DNA from: Aquitalea aquatica
Lineage (GTDB): Bacteria > Pseudomonadota > Gammaproteobacteria > Burkholderiales > Chromobacteriaceae
Direction: 5' to 3'
DNA: 64,000 bases
NCBI RefSeq assembly: GCF_013911085.1
Contig: NZ_JACERN010000046.1
Location: 62,001-126,000, forward strand
Shown: piece by piece, positions 49,862-58,992 of the stretch
Position numbering within the stretch: the stretch's first letter is position 1
Layout: every line of letters starts with the position of its first letter
The notes under the pieces: generated by a model
Told to the model about the DNA's origin: nothing
What the model saw: only the letters and a program-made list of their open reading frames with translations
Databases searched by the model: none
Program-made: the position numbers and the translations under genes

Positions 49862-49863
49862 GT

Positions 49864-50268
49864 TCAGGCCGGGGTATCAGACTTGGTAGTCATCTGGTCG
49901 ATCACGCCACGGCAGTGCTGCTCCAAAGCGTCGATTTCCGCCAATACCACATCGATATCGCGGCGTTGCTCTTCCAACTGCTCGCGCCGTGCCACCAGCA
50001 AATGCAGCAGCTTGAGCGACTGGCTGGCTTCGTCGCGCGCCAGATCGTACAGGTCGATGATTTCGCGAATTTCCGACAAGGACAGGCCAATGCGCTTGCC
50101 GCGCAGGATCAGCCGCAGGCGGGCACGGTCGCGGCGGGTGAACACGCGCTGGCGGCCATCACGCTTGGGTTCGATCAGGCCTTGTTCCTCGTAGAAGCGG
50201 ATGGTACGCAGGGTGACATCAAAATCACGTGCCAGATCTGAAATGGTGAAGAGTTCTGCTTCTGTCAT
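49864..50268 (-). CDS. liuR: MerR-family regulator of leucine/isovalerate catabolism
   Basis: A 134-residue MerR protein. The helix-turn-helix is FTISDLARDFDVTLRTIRFYEEQGL, split over residues 7-31, followed by a wing and a dimer coiled coil (about 80-125). The conserved GLI-x-P and RLRLILRGKRIGLSL features match LiuR. There is no metal-binding Cys cluster, so an acyl-CoA type effector is likely. ATG 50268 is used; the longer frame adds residues without homology. It is terminated before liuA and divergent from the acyl-CoA synthetase. Confidence 0.9.
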   Translation of the reverse strand: MTEAELFTISDLARDFDVTLRTIRFYEEQGLIEPKRDGRQRVFTRRDRARLRLILRGKRIGLSLSEIREIIDLYDLARDEASQSLKLLHLLVARREQLEEQRRDIDVVLAEIDALEQHCRGVIDQMTTKSDTPA

Positions 50269-50325
50269 GGTGTCTGCTTTCAGTATTTGTACGGATTGTA
50301 GCGTTTTTCCCACGGCTTCTCATCC

Positions 50326-50357
50326 TGAATGGCACATTACGTTTACGTAATAGTCAA
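50326..50357 (-). promoter_or_regulatory. LiuR-type autoregulated promoter of liuR
   Basis: On the minus strand TTGACT (50357-50352) and CATTCA (50331-50326) are separated by 20 bases containing TTACGTAAACGTAA. The same geometry and core as the liuA promoter. The operator lies 103 bases before the divergent acyl-CoA synthetase start, so it may control both directions. Confidence 0.75.
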
Positions 50358-50460
50358 CTTGTGGGATTAATGCAAAAAAGACCTCTGCACCAGGAGGCCA
50401 CGCGGCCGAACAGGGAAGCGGCTCCACCGGATAAAAGACCACAACAAGGAGACAGTAGCA

Positions 50461-52149
50461 ATGAAGCACGCCAGCTATGTGCACGGTGCCAGCCCGCAAG
50501 TGCTGATCGGGCAAACGATAGGCCAGTTGTTTGATGCGGCCTGCCAGCAATATGCCAGCCAGGAAGCACTGGTCGTGCGCCACCAGGGCATACGCTGGAG
50601 CTATGCCGAATTGCGTCAGCAGGTGGATAGTCTGGCTTGCAGCCTGATTCGCCTTGGCCTTGCGCCGGGAGACCGCATCGGCATCTGGTCGCAGAATAAT
50701 GCTGAATGGGTGCTGACCCAGTTCGCCACGGCCAAGGCTGGGCTGGTGCTGGTGAATATCAATCCGGCTTACCGTCGTTCCGAACTGGAATACGCCCTCA
50801 ACAAAGTGGGCTGTCGCGCTGTGATTGCCTCGCCCAGTTTCAAGAGCAGCAACTACATCGAAATACTGCAGGATCTGCTACCAGAACTGGCCGTATGCCA
50901 GCCAGGCCAGCTCAAGGCTGCGCGCATGCCACCGCTGGAGTGGGTCATCCGCATGGGGCAGCAGGCAACGCCCGGCATGCTGGGATTTGCCGATTTGTTG
51001 GCCGCACCGACGCCGCAGGAGCTGGCTGCCTTGCAGCAGCTAGGCCAGACCCTGCAATTCGACGATGCCATCAATATCCAGTTTACCTCCGGCACCACCG
51101 GTAGCCCCAAGGGGGCCACGCTGTCGCATCACAACATCCTCAACAACGCCTATTTCACCGGCGAAGCCATGCGCTTTGGCGCGAACGACCGGCTGTGTAT
51201 CCCGGTGCCGCTTTATCACTGTTTCGGCATGGTGCTGGGCACGCTCACCTGCCTGACGCACGGTGCCTGCATGGTATTTCCGGCAGAGAGTTTCGATGTG
51301 CTCAGCGTACTGCATACCGTACAGGAAGAGCGCTGTACCGCCCTGCATGGTGTGCCCACCATGTTTATCAGCCTGCTCGATCATCCGCAGTTTGCCGAAT
51401 TCGACCTGTCCAGCCTGCGTACCGGGGTGATGGCTGGCAGTCCCTGTCCGATTGAGGTGATGAAGCGGGTGACCACCCTGATGCATATGGAGCAGGTAAC
51501 CATAGGCTACGGCATGACTGAAACCAGCCCGCTCAGCTTCCAGAGCCGCGCCGACACGCCGCTGGACAAGCGCGTGTCCACCGTGGGGCTGGTGCATCCG
51601 CATGTGGAGGTGAAGATTGTCGATAACGATGGCCGTATCGTGGCGCATGGCGAAACCGGCGAACTGTTGACCCGTGGCTATTCGGTGATGCTGGGGTATT
51701 GGGATGATCCGGCCAGAACTGCCGATTCCATCGACAAATCCGGCTGGATGCACAGCGGCGATCTGGCTGTGATGGACGGGCAGGGCTATGTCAACATCGT
51801 CGGCCGGGTGAAGGACATGGTGATACGTGGTGGCGAAAACATCTACCCGCGTGAAGTGGAAGAGTTTTTCTATCGCCACCCGAAGATTCAAGAGGTACAA
51901 GTCATCGGCGTGCCGGACGACCGCTTTGGCGAAGAACTATGTGCCTGGATCAAGCTGCGCGATGGAGAAACGGCTAGTGTGGACGACATGCGTGCCTTCT
52001 GTCAGGGGCAGATTGCCCATTACAAGATTCCGCGTTACATCGAGTTTGTCGACAGCTTTCCCATGACCATTACCGGCAAGATCCAGAAGTTTGTCATGCG
52101 CCAGCAGATGAAGGAAAAGCTGGGGCTGAGCGATGCCCGTACTGCCTGA
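50461..52149 (+). CDS. AMP-binding acyl-CoA synthetase linked to liu
   Basis: A 562-residue ANL-family ligase. [18 protein letters not shown] is the phosphate loop, [12 protein letters not shown] the adenine-contact core, [12 protein letters not shown] and [20 protein letters not shown] the hinge, and ITGKIQKF carries the catalytic Lys. AAGGAG precedes ATG 50461. The position beside liuR suggests activation of isovalerate or another branched/medium-chain acid entering the Liu pathway; substrate is inferred from context only. Confidence 0.9.
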   Translation: MKHASYVHGASPQVLIGQTIGQLFDAACQQYASQEALVVRHQGIRWSYAELRQQVDSLACSLIRLGLAPGDRIGIWSQNNAEWVLTQFATAKAGLVLVNINPAYRRSELEYALNKVGCRAVIASPSFKSSNYIEILQDLLPELAVCQPGQLKAARMPPLEWVIRMGQQATPGMLGFADLLAAPTPQELAALQQLGQTLQFDDAINIQFTSGTTGSPKGATLSHHNILNNAYFTGEAMRFGANDRLCIPVPLYHCFGMVLGTLTCLTHGACMVFPAESFDVLSVLHTVQEERCTALHGVPTMFISLLDHPQFAEFDLSSLRTGVMAGSPCPIEVMKRVTTLMHMEQVTIGYGMTETSPLSFQSRADTPLDKRVSTVGLVHPHVEVKIVDNDGRIVAHGETGELLTRGYSVMLGYWDDPARTADSIDKSGWMHSGDLAVMDGQGYVNIVGRVKDMVIRGGENIYPREVEEFFYRHPKIQEVQVIGVPDDRFGEELCAWIKLRDGETASVDDMRAFCQGQIAHYKIPRYIEFVDSFPMTITGKIQKFVMRQQMKEKLGLSDARTA

Positions 52150-52179
52150 TGGGGGGTGGATCAAGCCTTGTGCGAAATG

Positions 52180-52203
52180 GCCCCGACGTGCCGGGGCTTT
52201 TTT
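52180..52203 (+). terminator. Terminator of the acyl-CoA synthetase gene
   Basis: Stem GCCCCG/CGGGGC with a six-base loop and T6, 31 bases past the stop. Confidence 0.82.
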
Positions 52204-52246
52204 CGATACAATGCGGCCAATTCATTCTGACCGCTAGGAGCGCACC

Positions 52247-52924
52247 ATGACTGATATCGTATTCAATGACGCCGATCTGGCCCGGCTGGAACAGTTGCTG
52301 ACGCCCCTGTCGATCAGTGGCAGTACCATGCGGCCCGACGAAGCCCAGGGTTTCTTCGCCGCATTGGCCAGCGGCCCGGATGCCCCGGAGCGCGCGATGT
52401 GGCTGGCCGAGGTGCTGGGTGATGCTCCTGCCTTTGACAAGCCAGAAGCAAAGGTCGAACTGGAAAACCTGCTGCAAAAGCTGTTCGACGTTACCGCGCA
52501 TGTCCTGGCCGATGGCCGTGAGCTGGACCTCATCCTCTACGCCGACGATGACAGTGATAGCGACGATGACGAAGCCGACTACTGGCCGTGGTGCAATGCC
52601 TATCTGTATGCGCTGGATGTGGTCGACACCGACTGGTTCGAAGTGGCCGACGATGAAGGTTTCGAAGACCTGCTGATGCCGATTCTGGTACTGGGCGGCA
52701 TGTTCGAGGAAGAAGAAGGCGAAGATCTGGTCACCTTTACCGACGAGGAAAAGGACGACTGCAAGGAACAGCTGCCGCAAGCACTGATCGCAGTCTTCAA
52801 CTACTGGCGTGCCAAGGCTCAGGCACCGGAAACCGTGCGCCGTGAAGGCGACAAGGTTGGCCGCAACGACCCCTGCCCATGCGGCAGCGGCAAGAAATAC
52901 AAAGCTTGCTGCGGTAGCAATTAA
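52247..52924 (+). CDS. YecA/UPF0149 family protein with C-terminal SEC-C zinc motif
   Basis: A 225-residue acidic protein. The UPF0149 helical domain (about 8-190) includes [17 protein letters not shown] and has a very acidic loop ([12 protein letters not shown] near 100). The C-terminus [20 protein letters not shown] is the SEC-C zinc motif also found at the end of SecA, where it binds zinc and SecB or ribosome. YecA of E. coli binds ribosomes; a similar role is a guess. Monocistronic with its own strong terminator. Confidence 0.88.
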   Translation: MTDIVFNDADLARLEQLLTPLSISGSTMRPDEAQGFFAALASGPDAPERAMWLAEVLGDAPAFDKPEAKVELENLLQKLFDVTAHVLADGRELDLILYADDDSDSDDDEADYWPWCNAYLYALDVVDTDWFEVADDEGFEDLLMPILVLGGMFEEEEGEDLVTFTDEEKDDCKEQLPQALIAVFNYWRAKAQAPETVRREGDKVGRNDPCPCGSGKKYKACCGSN

Positions 52925-52943
52925 GCCTGTTTGTTTCAAGTAC

Positions 52944-52976
52944 AAAACCCGCATCAGTGACTGATGCGGGTTTTTT
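52944..52976 (+). terminator. Terminator of the YecA-family gene
   Basis: Eleven-base perfect stem ACCCGCATCAG/CTGATGCGGGT with a TGA loop and T6, preceded by A4 so it may also work in reverse. Confidence 0.9.
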
Positions 52977-53040
52977 GTCTTGATAACACCGCATGCAAAA
53001 AGCATGGCAGGTCGGAATGGTTTTGATTAGAATGAAAAAC

Positions 53041-53104
53041 GAGAGTACGAGCTCTCTTTTTTTCATTCCTTTATTCATAAGCCCGGCATGCCGGGCTTTT
53101 TTTT
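53041..53104 (+). terminator. Two further tandem hairpins with T tracts, no gene between
   Basis: GAGAG/CTCTC followed by T7 (53041-53062) and AGCCCGGCATGCCGGGCT followed by T8 (53080-53104). They come after the YecA-family terminator without an intervening open reading frame, so they either back it up or end a short untranslated RNA starting after 52977. Confidence 0.7.
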
Positions 53105-53141
53105 GTCTGGATTTTTCCTGGTCATGGTATCGGCAGCCAAT

Positions 53142-53165
53142 AAAAAAACGGCCCCGCAGGGCCGT
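53142..53165 (-). terminator. Terminator of the long acyl-CoA dehydrogenase gene
   Basis: On the minus strand stem CGGCCC/GGGCCG with a four-base loop and T7, 23 bases after the stop. Confidence 0.85.
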
Positions 53166-53187
53166 ATCAGTGGAGTCGAACAAGCAA

Positions 53188-54972
53188 TCAGAAGGCGAAG
53201 TGTTCCTCATCCAGCGCCATCAGCGGCGCGGCACCGCCCTTGATGCGGGCGAGCAGGGTGTGCACTTCCGGGAAGAGCTTGGCCATGTAGAAGCGGCCGG
53301 TGGCAATCTTGGCCTGGTAGAAGGCATCATCACCCTGGCCCAGGCTGGCGTGCGCCACTTCTGCCATACGTGCCCACAACCAGGCATAGCTCAGGTGGCC
53401 GATCAGGCGCAGATAGTCGGTGGCGGCTGCACCGGCTTCGTCCTTGTTCTGCAGGCTGGCCATGCCAATGCCCATGGTCACCTCCCCTACGTCCTTCATC
53501 AGTTTGGCCAATGGCGCGATGTATTCGGCCAGCTTGTCATTGCCTTCGTTGGCCTGGCAGAACTGGTGAATCTGCTTGGTGAACTTGCGCAGCTTCTGGC
53601 CCTGATCCAGCAATACCTTGCGGCCCAGCAAGTCGATGGCCTGGATGCCGTTGGTGCCTTCGTAAATTTGCGAAATACGGCAGTCGCGTACCAGTTGCTC
53701 CATGCCCCATTCACGAATGAAACCGTGGCCACCGAACACTTGCATACCCATATTGGCGGCCTCATAGCCATTGTCGGTCATGAAGGCCTTGGCCACCGGA
53801 GTGAGCAGGGCGACCAGATCAGCCGCATCCTGGCGGGCAGCTGCATCCGGATGCTTGTCCTCAATGTCCAGCTGCAGTGCAAGCAGGGCTGTCAGTGCGC
53901 GGCCGGCTTCGGTATAGGCTTTCTGGGTCAGCAGCATGCGGCGCACGTCCGGATGCACGATGATGGGGTCGGCTGCCTTGTCCGGACATTTGGCTCCGGT
54001 GAGGGCGCGCATTTGTAAACGCTCGCGTGCATAGGCCAGCGCACCCTGGAACGATGCTTCGCCAATGCCCAGGCCCTGCATGCCACAGCCCAGGCGGGCA
54101 GCATTCATCATGGTGAACATGCAGGACAGGCCCTTGTTGGCTTCGCCAATCAGATAGCCTTTGGCACCATCCAGATTGATCACTGCCGTGGCATTGGCCT
54201 TGATACCCATCTTGTGTTCCAGGCTGCCGCAGGCTACCGGGTTGCGGCTGCCGTCGGCATGGTATTTCGGCACGATGAACAGCGAAATCCCCTTCACATC
54301 CTTGGGTGCATCCGGCAGGCGGGCCAGCACCAGGTGGATGATGTTGTCGGACATGTCGTGTTCGCCGGCCGAGATGAAAATCTTGGTGCCGGTAATGCTG
54401 TAGCTGCCATCGCCATTGGGTTCGGCACGGGTTTTCAGCAGACCCAGATCGGTGCCGCAGTGCGGTTCGGTCAGACACATGGTGCCGGTCCAGCTACCAT
54501 CCACCAGGCGTGGCAGGTAAGTGGCCTTCTGCTCGGGGGTACCGTGGGCGTGGATGGCCGCATAAGCGCCATGCGACAGGCCGGGATACATCGACCAGGC
54601 CACATTGGACGAGCACTGCATTTCCATGACCGGGAAAGCCAGTGATTTGGGCATGCCCTGGCCACCGTAAGTGGGGTCACAGTCCAGTGCCGGAAAACCC
54701 AGCTCGCAATATTGTTTGTAGGCTTCCTTGAAGCCCGGCGGGGTGGTGACTGCCTTGGTGCTGGGGTCGAACTGGCAGCCTTCTTCGTCGGCCTGGCGGT
54801 TCAGCGGGGCCAGTTCGCTCTCGCAAAACTGGGCGGCGGCTTCCAGGTAGGAAGTGAAGATGTCCTGGGTGGCTTCCTCGTAGCCGGGCAGGGCGGGGAT
54901 GATGTCCTGTACCTTGATCAGTTCGTTGAGCACAAAGTCAAAGTCACGCAGCGGGGCTTTGTATGCGGGCAT
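53188..54972 (-). CDS. Long-form acyl-CoA dehydrogenase (DmdC/PA2815-like, FadE type)
   Basis: A 594-residue FAD acyl-CoA dehydrogenase. It starts MPAYKAPLRDFDFVLNEL, has TMCLTEPHCGTDLGLL and ISAGEHDMSDNIIHLVLARL FAD/substrate blocks, a QVFGGHGFIREWGMEQ segment, and an extra C-terminal domain of about 150 residues that shorter family members (such as LiuA) lack. Relatives oxidise long-chain or methylmercaptopropionyl-CoA; fatty-acid beta-oxidation is the likeliest role. A PsrA-like palindrome lies about 85 bases upstream. Confidence 0.9.
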   Translation of the reverse strand: MPAYKAPLRDFDFVLNELIKVQDIIPALPGYEEATQDIFTSYLEAAAQFCESELAPLNRQADEEGCQFDPSTKAVTTPPGFKEAYKQYCELGFPALDCDPTYGGQGMPKSLAFPVMEMQCSSNVAWSMYPGLSHGAYAAIHAHGTPEQKATYLPRLVDGSWTGTMCLTEPHCGTDLGLLKTRAEPNGDGSYSITGTKIFISAGEHDMSDNIIHLVLARLPDAPKDVKGISLFIVPKYHADGSRNPVACGSLEHKMGIKANATAVINLDGAKGYLIGEANKGLSCMFTMMNAARLGCGMQGLGIGEASFQGALAYARERLQMRALTGAKCPDKAADPIIVHPDVRRMLLTQKAYTEAGRALTALLALQLDIEDKHPDAAARQDAADLVALLTPVAKAFMTDNGYEAANMGMQVFGGHGFIREWGMEQLVRDCRISQIYEGTNGIQAIDLLGRKVLLDQGQKLRKFTKQIHQFCQANEGNDKLAEYIAPLAKLMKDVGEVTMGIGMASLQNKDEAGAAATDYLRLIGHLSYAWLWARMAEVAHASLGQGDDAFYQAKIATGRFYMAKLFPEVHTLLARIKGGAAPLMALDEEHFAF

Positions 54973-55056
54973 GGGGTCTCTCCTGTTGGTTGCGCTGCCC
55001 GGGTTTTCCGGGTCGAATAGCCTGTGGTAGCGGTGCGTTTTTATTAATCCGCTTAA

Positions 55057-55074
55057 TTCAAACGCTTGTTTAAA
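55057..55074. promoter_or_regulatory. PsrA/FadR-like operator
   Basis: TTCAAACGCTTGTTTAAA contains CAAAC-N4-GTTTA, close to the PsrA fatty-acid regulator motif (G/C AAAC-N2-4-GTTT G/C). It lies in the 184-base divergent gap between the long acyl-CoA dehydrogenase (-) and the DUF2062 gene (+); the dehydrogenase is the probable target. Confidence 0.6.
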
Positions 55075-55156
55075 TTATTCCGTGGCGTTTGACAACTTCT
55101 TTTGTCGGCCGGTTCATGTCTGTGTGGCTTTACGACAACGGGGAGCAACACCTGCG

Positions 55157-55705
55157 ATGCGAAAATTCCTGCGCCGTGCCAGTGACTATCGACACCAGTT
55201 GTTACATCGTCCTGGGCTTGGCTGGCTGGGAAACTGGCTGGATCAGCCTGCCTGCTGGAGCCTGAACCGGCGCAAGGTGGCACGGGGGGTCGCACTGGGT
55301 TTGTGTACCGGCTTGCTGCCCGGCCCGCCCAAGCGTCTGTCTGCTCTGGTTCTGGGCCTGTTGCTTAGGGTTAATGTGCCGGCCGCCTTGCTGGCCACGC
55401 TGTACAGCAATCCCTTAACCATCCTGCCGATTTATTTTCTGGCGTATTCCTGTGGACTGCTGTTACTGGGCGACCCGGCTGCAGGTACAATGAGCCAGCC
55501 TCCGGCATGGGAAGAGCAGAGCGGGTGGCAATGGGCAGGGCAAATGCTGGACTGGCTGCTGGCACTGGGATGGCCCTTGTTGCTGGGCTTGCTGGTGCTG
55601 GGACTGCTCCTGTCGATCTTGGGCTATGTGGCGGTCATGCTGAGCTGGCGCTGTGCCGTGGCTCGAAACTGGAAGAACAGAAAGGCAGCACGTGGATCTT
55701 GTTGA
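55157..55705 (+). CDS. DUF2062 membrane protein
   Basis: A 182-residue protein with a basic N-terminus (MRKFLRRASDYRHQ) and about three membrane helices. VARGVALGLCTGLLPGPPKR and YSNPLTILPIYFLAY are the DUF2062 blocks, a family of unknown function. ATG 55157 has a GGGAGC site about ten bases upstream. Its 3' end overlaps the Nudix gene by 14 bases. Confidence 0.82.
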   Translation: MRKFLRRASDYRHQLLHRPGLGWLGNWLDQPACWSLNRRKVARGVALGLCTGLLPGPPKRLSALVLGLLLRVNVPAALLATLYSNPLTILPIYFLAYSCGLLLLGDPAAGTMSQPPAWEEQSGWQWAGQMLDWLLALGWPLLLGLLVLGLLLSILGYVAVMLSWRCAVARNWKNRKAARGSC

Positions 55706-56249
55706 AAAGAAACTGCAGTCGGAGCTGGTGTATGAGGGTGGCTTTCTCAAGGTACACAAGGACAAGGTATTGCTGCCGGATGAGTCTCATGCCAGCCGTG
55801 AGTACATTCTGCATCCCGGTGCCGTAGCGATACTGGCGTTGACGCCGGATCGGCAACTGGTGCTGGAGCGGCAATACCGCTATCCCGCCGGACGGGTGTT
55901 TCTGGAAATTCCTGCTGGCAAGATCGACCCCAACGAAGCCCCGGAGCAGACGGCCCGCCGCGAGCTGCTGGAAGAAACCGGCTACCAGGCTGCCAGCTGG
56001 CGCTATCTGGGCACGGCCTATCCCTGCATCGGTTATTCCAACGAGCAGATCAGCTACTACCTGGCCGAAGCGCTGCAAGCTGGTGAACGGCAACTGGATG
56101 AAGGCGAATTTCTCGAAGTGCTGACCCTGCCGCTGGAGCAGGTGATGCAAATGGCGCTGTCCGGTGAAATCTGCGACAGCAAGTCCATCGTCGGCCTGCA
56201 CTGGCTGGCTGCCTATCTGGATGGGAGACTGCCTGGTGCCGCCGTTTGA
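55692..56249 (+). CDS. nudF: Nudix hydrolase, ADP-ribose pyrophosphatase type
   Basis: A 185-residue Nudix protein. The Nudix box GKIDPNEAPEQTARRELLEETGY matches G-x5-E-x7-REU-x-EE-x-GU (shown here only in key residues: Gly, Glu, Arg-Glu, Glu-Glu). The upstream VLERQYRYPAGRVFLEIPAG matches ADP-ribose pyrophosphatases. The best start is GTG 55692 (VDLVEKKL) with GAAAGG upstream, overlapping the previous gene by 14 bases; the first in-frame ATG is 55653, without a ribosome site. Confidence 0.88.
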   Translation: MDLVEKKLQSELVYEGGFLKVHKDKVLLPDESHASREYILHPGAVAILALTPDRQLVLERQYRYPAGRVFLEIPAGKIDPNEAPEQTARRELLEETGYQAASWRYLGTAYPCIGYSNEQISYYLAEALQAGERQLDEGEFLEVLTLPLEQVMQMALSGEICDSKSIVGLHWLAAYLDGRLPGAAV

Positions 56250-56553
56250 CCCCTATCATGAACGCCGTGGTGCGCGCCGCTTGCAGATGGGGTGCAAGGC
56301 CCGCATCCGCTCGCTGCACACAGGCGAAACCCACTATGGCGAATGTGTCGACCTGTCGGTAGACGGCATGGCCTTTCGTTCATCTTACGTCCCGCAGCAT
56401 GGCGAACGCTTGTCGGTCATTGTGCTGGCACCTTCGCTGGGCGGTTTGCCGGGCAAGCCACTGGAAGCGGAGGTGGAAGTGCGCCGCTGCAATGAAGTCA
56501 AGCGCGGGCAGGTGTATGAAATCGGCACGCGCATTATCGAACGTAAAAGCTGA
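56236..56553 (+). CDS. PilZ-domain c-di-GMP binding protein
   Basis: About 105 residues, a single PilZ domain. The c-di-GMP motif is visible as RRGARR (R-x3-R) near the N-terminus and DLSVDGMAF (D-x-S-x-x-G) about 30 residues later. I chose GTG 56236, which has GGGAGA seven bases upstream and overlaps the Nudix stop by 14 bases, the same overlap as between the two preceding genes; ATG 56221 is the alternative. It is a small stand-alone receptor that may read signals set by the HD-GYP protein at 28.6 kb. Confidence 0.85.
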   Translation: MPPFDPYHERRGARRLQMGCKARIRSLHTGETHYGECVDLSVDGMAFRSSYVPQHGERLSVIVLAPSLGGLPGKPLEAEVEVRRCNEVKRGQVYEIGTRIIERKS

Positions 56554-56901
56554 AACATCTGCTTGCAAATTGATACATTTTTCTTCCAGCTTGCTCTGGT
56601 GAGCTGATGTCTTTCTATGTGTATGATTTAAAAGCTTTATTTTATTAAAATGCCAGTGGCGAATTTGACTCCTTAGTTTTTTCTTTGGTCATATCAAGAT
56701 ATTTCTCAATAAAATTCAGCTACTTATCCGGCTAATGTGCCGAAAGTCCTGATTGCCTCGCTTTTATTCTTGCTCTCCAGCGCATGTGCTATACCCAGAA
56801 AAAGAGAACCTGAAAACCAGTCAGTACTCTAAATTTTGCTAGGGGAATGCGGGTGCACCATGCACGCCGTGCGCGCCCCTGCAATCAGCCAGGAGAGAGC
56901 C
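56554..56901 (+). promoter_or_regulatory. AT-rich leader upstream of prkA with an RpoS-like -10
   Basis: The 348 bases before prkA hold no gene. About 56560-56835 is strikingly AT-rich for this chromosome. TGTGCTATACCC at 56785-56796 resembles the extended -10 of RpoS promoters (TGTGCTATACT), which would give a leader of about 100 bases. No good -35 accompanies it, as is common for RpoS. In E. coli the homologous yeaGH operon is RpoS-dependent. Confidence 0.55.
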
Positions 56902-58830
56902 ATGCACCCGGACATCTTGAGCCACTACGCCTCCCGCTACGACAAGACGCGTGAAGAGGAATACACCATTCAGGAGTATCTGGAGATCTGCAAACGAGAT
57001 CCAGCTGCTTATGCCACGGCTTCCGAGCGCATGCTGGCAGCCATTGGCGAACCCGAGTTGGTGGATACCCGCCACGACCAGCGTCTGTCGCGCATCTTTT
57101 CCAACAAGGTCATCAAGGTCTATCCCGCCTTCCGCGAGTTCTACGGCACCGAGGAGGTGATCGAGCAGGTGGTGGCCTATTTCCGCCATGCTGCCCAGGG
57201 GCTGGAAGAGAAGAAACAGATTCTCTACCTGCTGGGGCCGGTGGGCGGTGGCAAATCGTCGATTGCCGAAAAGCTGAAAGAGCTGATGGAGCAGGTGCCC
57301 TTCTATTGCCTGAAAGGCAGCCCGCTGAACGAGTCGCCGCTTGGCTTGTTCAATGTGGAAGAGGACGGCGCCATTCTGGAAGAAGAATTCGGTATTCCGC
57401 GCCGCTATCTCAAAACCATCCCCAGCCCGTGGGCGGTGAAGCGGCTGCATGAGTTCAACGGCGACATCGGCCAGTTCAAGGTGGTAAAACGCTACCCGTC
57501 CGTGCTGCGGCAGATTGCCGTGGCCAAGACCGAGCCGGGTGACGAGAACAACCAGGACATTTCCTCGCTGGTGGGCAAGGTGGACATCCGCAAACTGGAA
57601 AAGTATGCCCAGGACGACCCGGATGCCTACAGCTACTCCGGCGGCCTCTGCCTGGCCAACCAGGGCCTGCTGGAATTTGTGGAAATGTTCAAGGCACCCA
57701 TCAAGGTACTGCACCCCTTGCTGACGGCCACCCAGGAAAGCAATTTCAAGGGTACCGAAGGTTTTGGTGCGATTCCCTTCGATGGCATCGTGCTGGCCCA
57801 CTCCAATGAATCGGAGTGGAAGCAGTTCCGCAACAACAAGAACAACGAGGCCTTCCTCGACCGTATCTACATCGTCAAGGTGCCGTACTGCCTGCGGGTG
57901 ACCGAAGAGATCAAGATCTACGACAAGCTGATCCGCAACTCGTCCCTGGGCAATGCACCCTGCGCACCGGGAACGCTGAAGATGATGGCGCAGTTTGCCA
58001 TTCTGTCGCGGCTGAAAGAAACCGAAAACTCCAGCCTCTTCAGCAAGATGCAGGTGTACGACGGTGATAACTTGAAAGACACCGATCCCAAGGCCAAGTC
58101 GCTGCAGGAATACCGCGACTATGCCGGGGTGGACGAAGGCATGAACGGTCTGTCGACCCGCTTTGCCTACAAGATCCTGTCCAAGGTGTTCAACTTTGAT
58201 AATCAGGAAGTGGCAGCCAATCCGGTGCATCTGCTCTATGTGCTGGAACAGCAAGTTGAGCGTGAGCAGTTCCCGGCCGAGCAGGAGCAGAAATATCTGA
58301 CCTTCCTGAAAGAGTATCTGGCTCCCAAGTATGTCGAGTTCATCGGCAAGGAGATTCAGACGGCTTATCTGGAAAGCTACTCTGAGTATGGCCAGAACAT
58401 TTTCGACCGCTATGTCACCTTCGCCGACTACTGGATTCAGGACCAGGAATACCGCGATCAGGACACCGGCGAAATCTTCGACCGTACCTCGCTCAATGGC
58501 GAGCTGGAAAAGATCGAAAAACCGGCGGGGATTTCCAATCCCAAGGACTTCCGCAACGAAATCGTCAACTTCGTGCTGCGCGCCCGGGCCAATAATGGTG
58601 GCAAGAACCCGACCTGGACCAGCTATGAAAAGTTGCGCACGGTAATCGAGAAGAAGATGTTCTCCAATACCGAAGAGCTGCTGCCGGTGATTTCCTTCAA
58701 TGCCAAGGCCAGCGTGGAAGATGCCAAGAAGCACGAAGACTTCGTTAACCGCATGGTGGAAAAGGGCTACACCGCCAAGCAGGTTCGTCTGTTGTGCGAA
58801 TGGTATCTGCGGGTACGCAAGTCCTCCTGA
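56902..58830 (+). CDS. prkA: PrkA-family serine protein kinase
   Basis: A 642-residue protein with an AAA+ ATPase-like N-terminal domain (Walker A GPVGGGKS, 112-119) and a PrkA C-terminal domain with remote kinase similarity. It phosphorylates an unknown partner in E. coli (YeaG) under starvation; some members act as AAA+ proteases. ATG 56902 has AGGAGAGAG just upstream, so the in-frame ATG at 56836 is rejected. It leads the prkA-yeaH-spoVR operon. Confidence 0.95.
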   Translation: MHPDILSHYASRYDKTREEEYTIQEYLEICKRDPAAYATASERMLAAIGEPELVDTRHDQRLSRIFSNKVIKVYPAFREFYGTEEVIEQVVAYFRHAAQGLEEKKQILYLLGPVGGGKSSIAEKLKELMEQVPFYCLKGSPLNESPLGLFNVEEDGAILEEEFGIPRRYLKTIPSPWAVKRLHEFNGDIGQFKVVKRYPSVLRQIAVAKTEPGDENNQDISSLVGKVDIRKLEKYAQDDPDAYSYSGGLCLANQGLLEFVEMFKAPIKVLHPLLTATQESNFKGTEGFGAIPFDGIVLAHSNESEWKQFRNNKNNEAFLDRIYIVKVPYCLRVTEEIKIYDKLIRNSSLGNAPCAPGTLKMMAQFAILSRLKETENSSLFSKMQVYDGDNLKDTDPKAKSLQEYRDYAGVDEGMNGLSTRFAYKILSKVFNFDNQEVAANPVHLLYVLEQQVEREQFPAEQEQKYLTFLKEYLAPKYVEFIGKEIQTAYLESYSEYGQNIFDRYVTFADYWIQDQEYRDQDTGEIFDRTSLNGELEKIEKPAGISNPKDFRNEIVNFVLRARANNGGKNPTWTSYEKLRTVIEKKMFSNTEELLPVISFNAKASVEDAKKHEDFVNRMVEKGYTAKQVRLLCEWYLRVRKSS

Positions 58831-58992
58831 GCAAGCGCCGGCAGGCGGGTTTCTGCCCGCCGGACCGGCACCGATTCTGGCCCGGACTGTCCAAACAGGG
58901 TGGTCCGGCTTGGCCGGGTCGCATGCCGCGACCGTAGCAAAGGCTGGCGCCCGCAGACCAGCCGGGCCGCAGGAGACAACAGCGAGGTTGCC

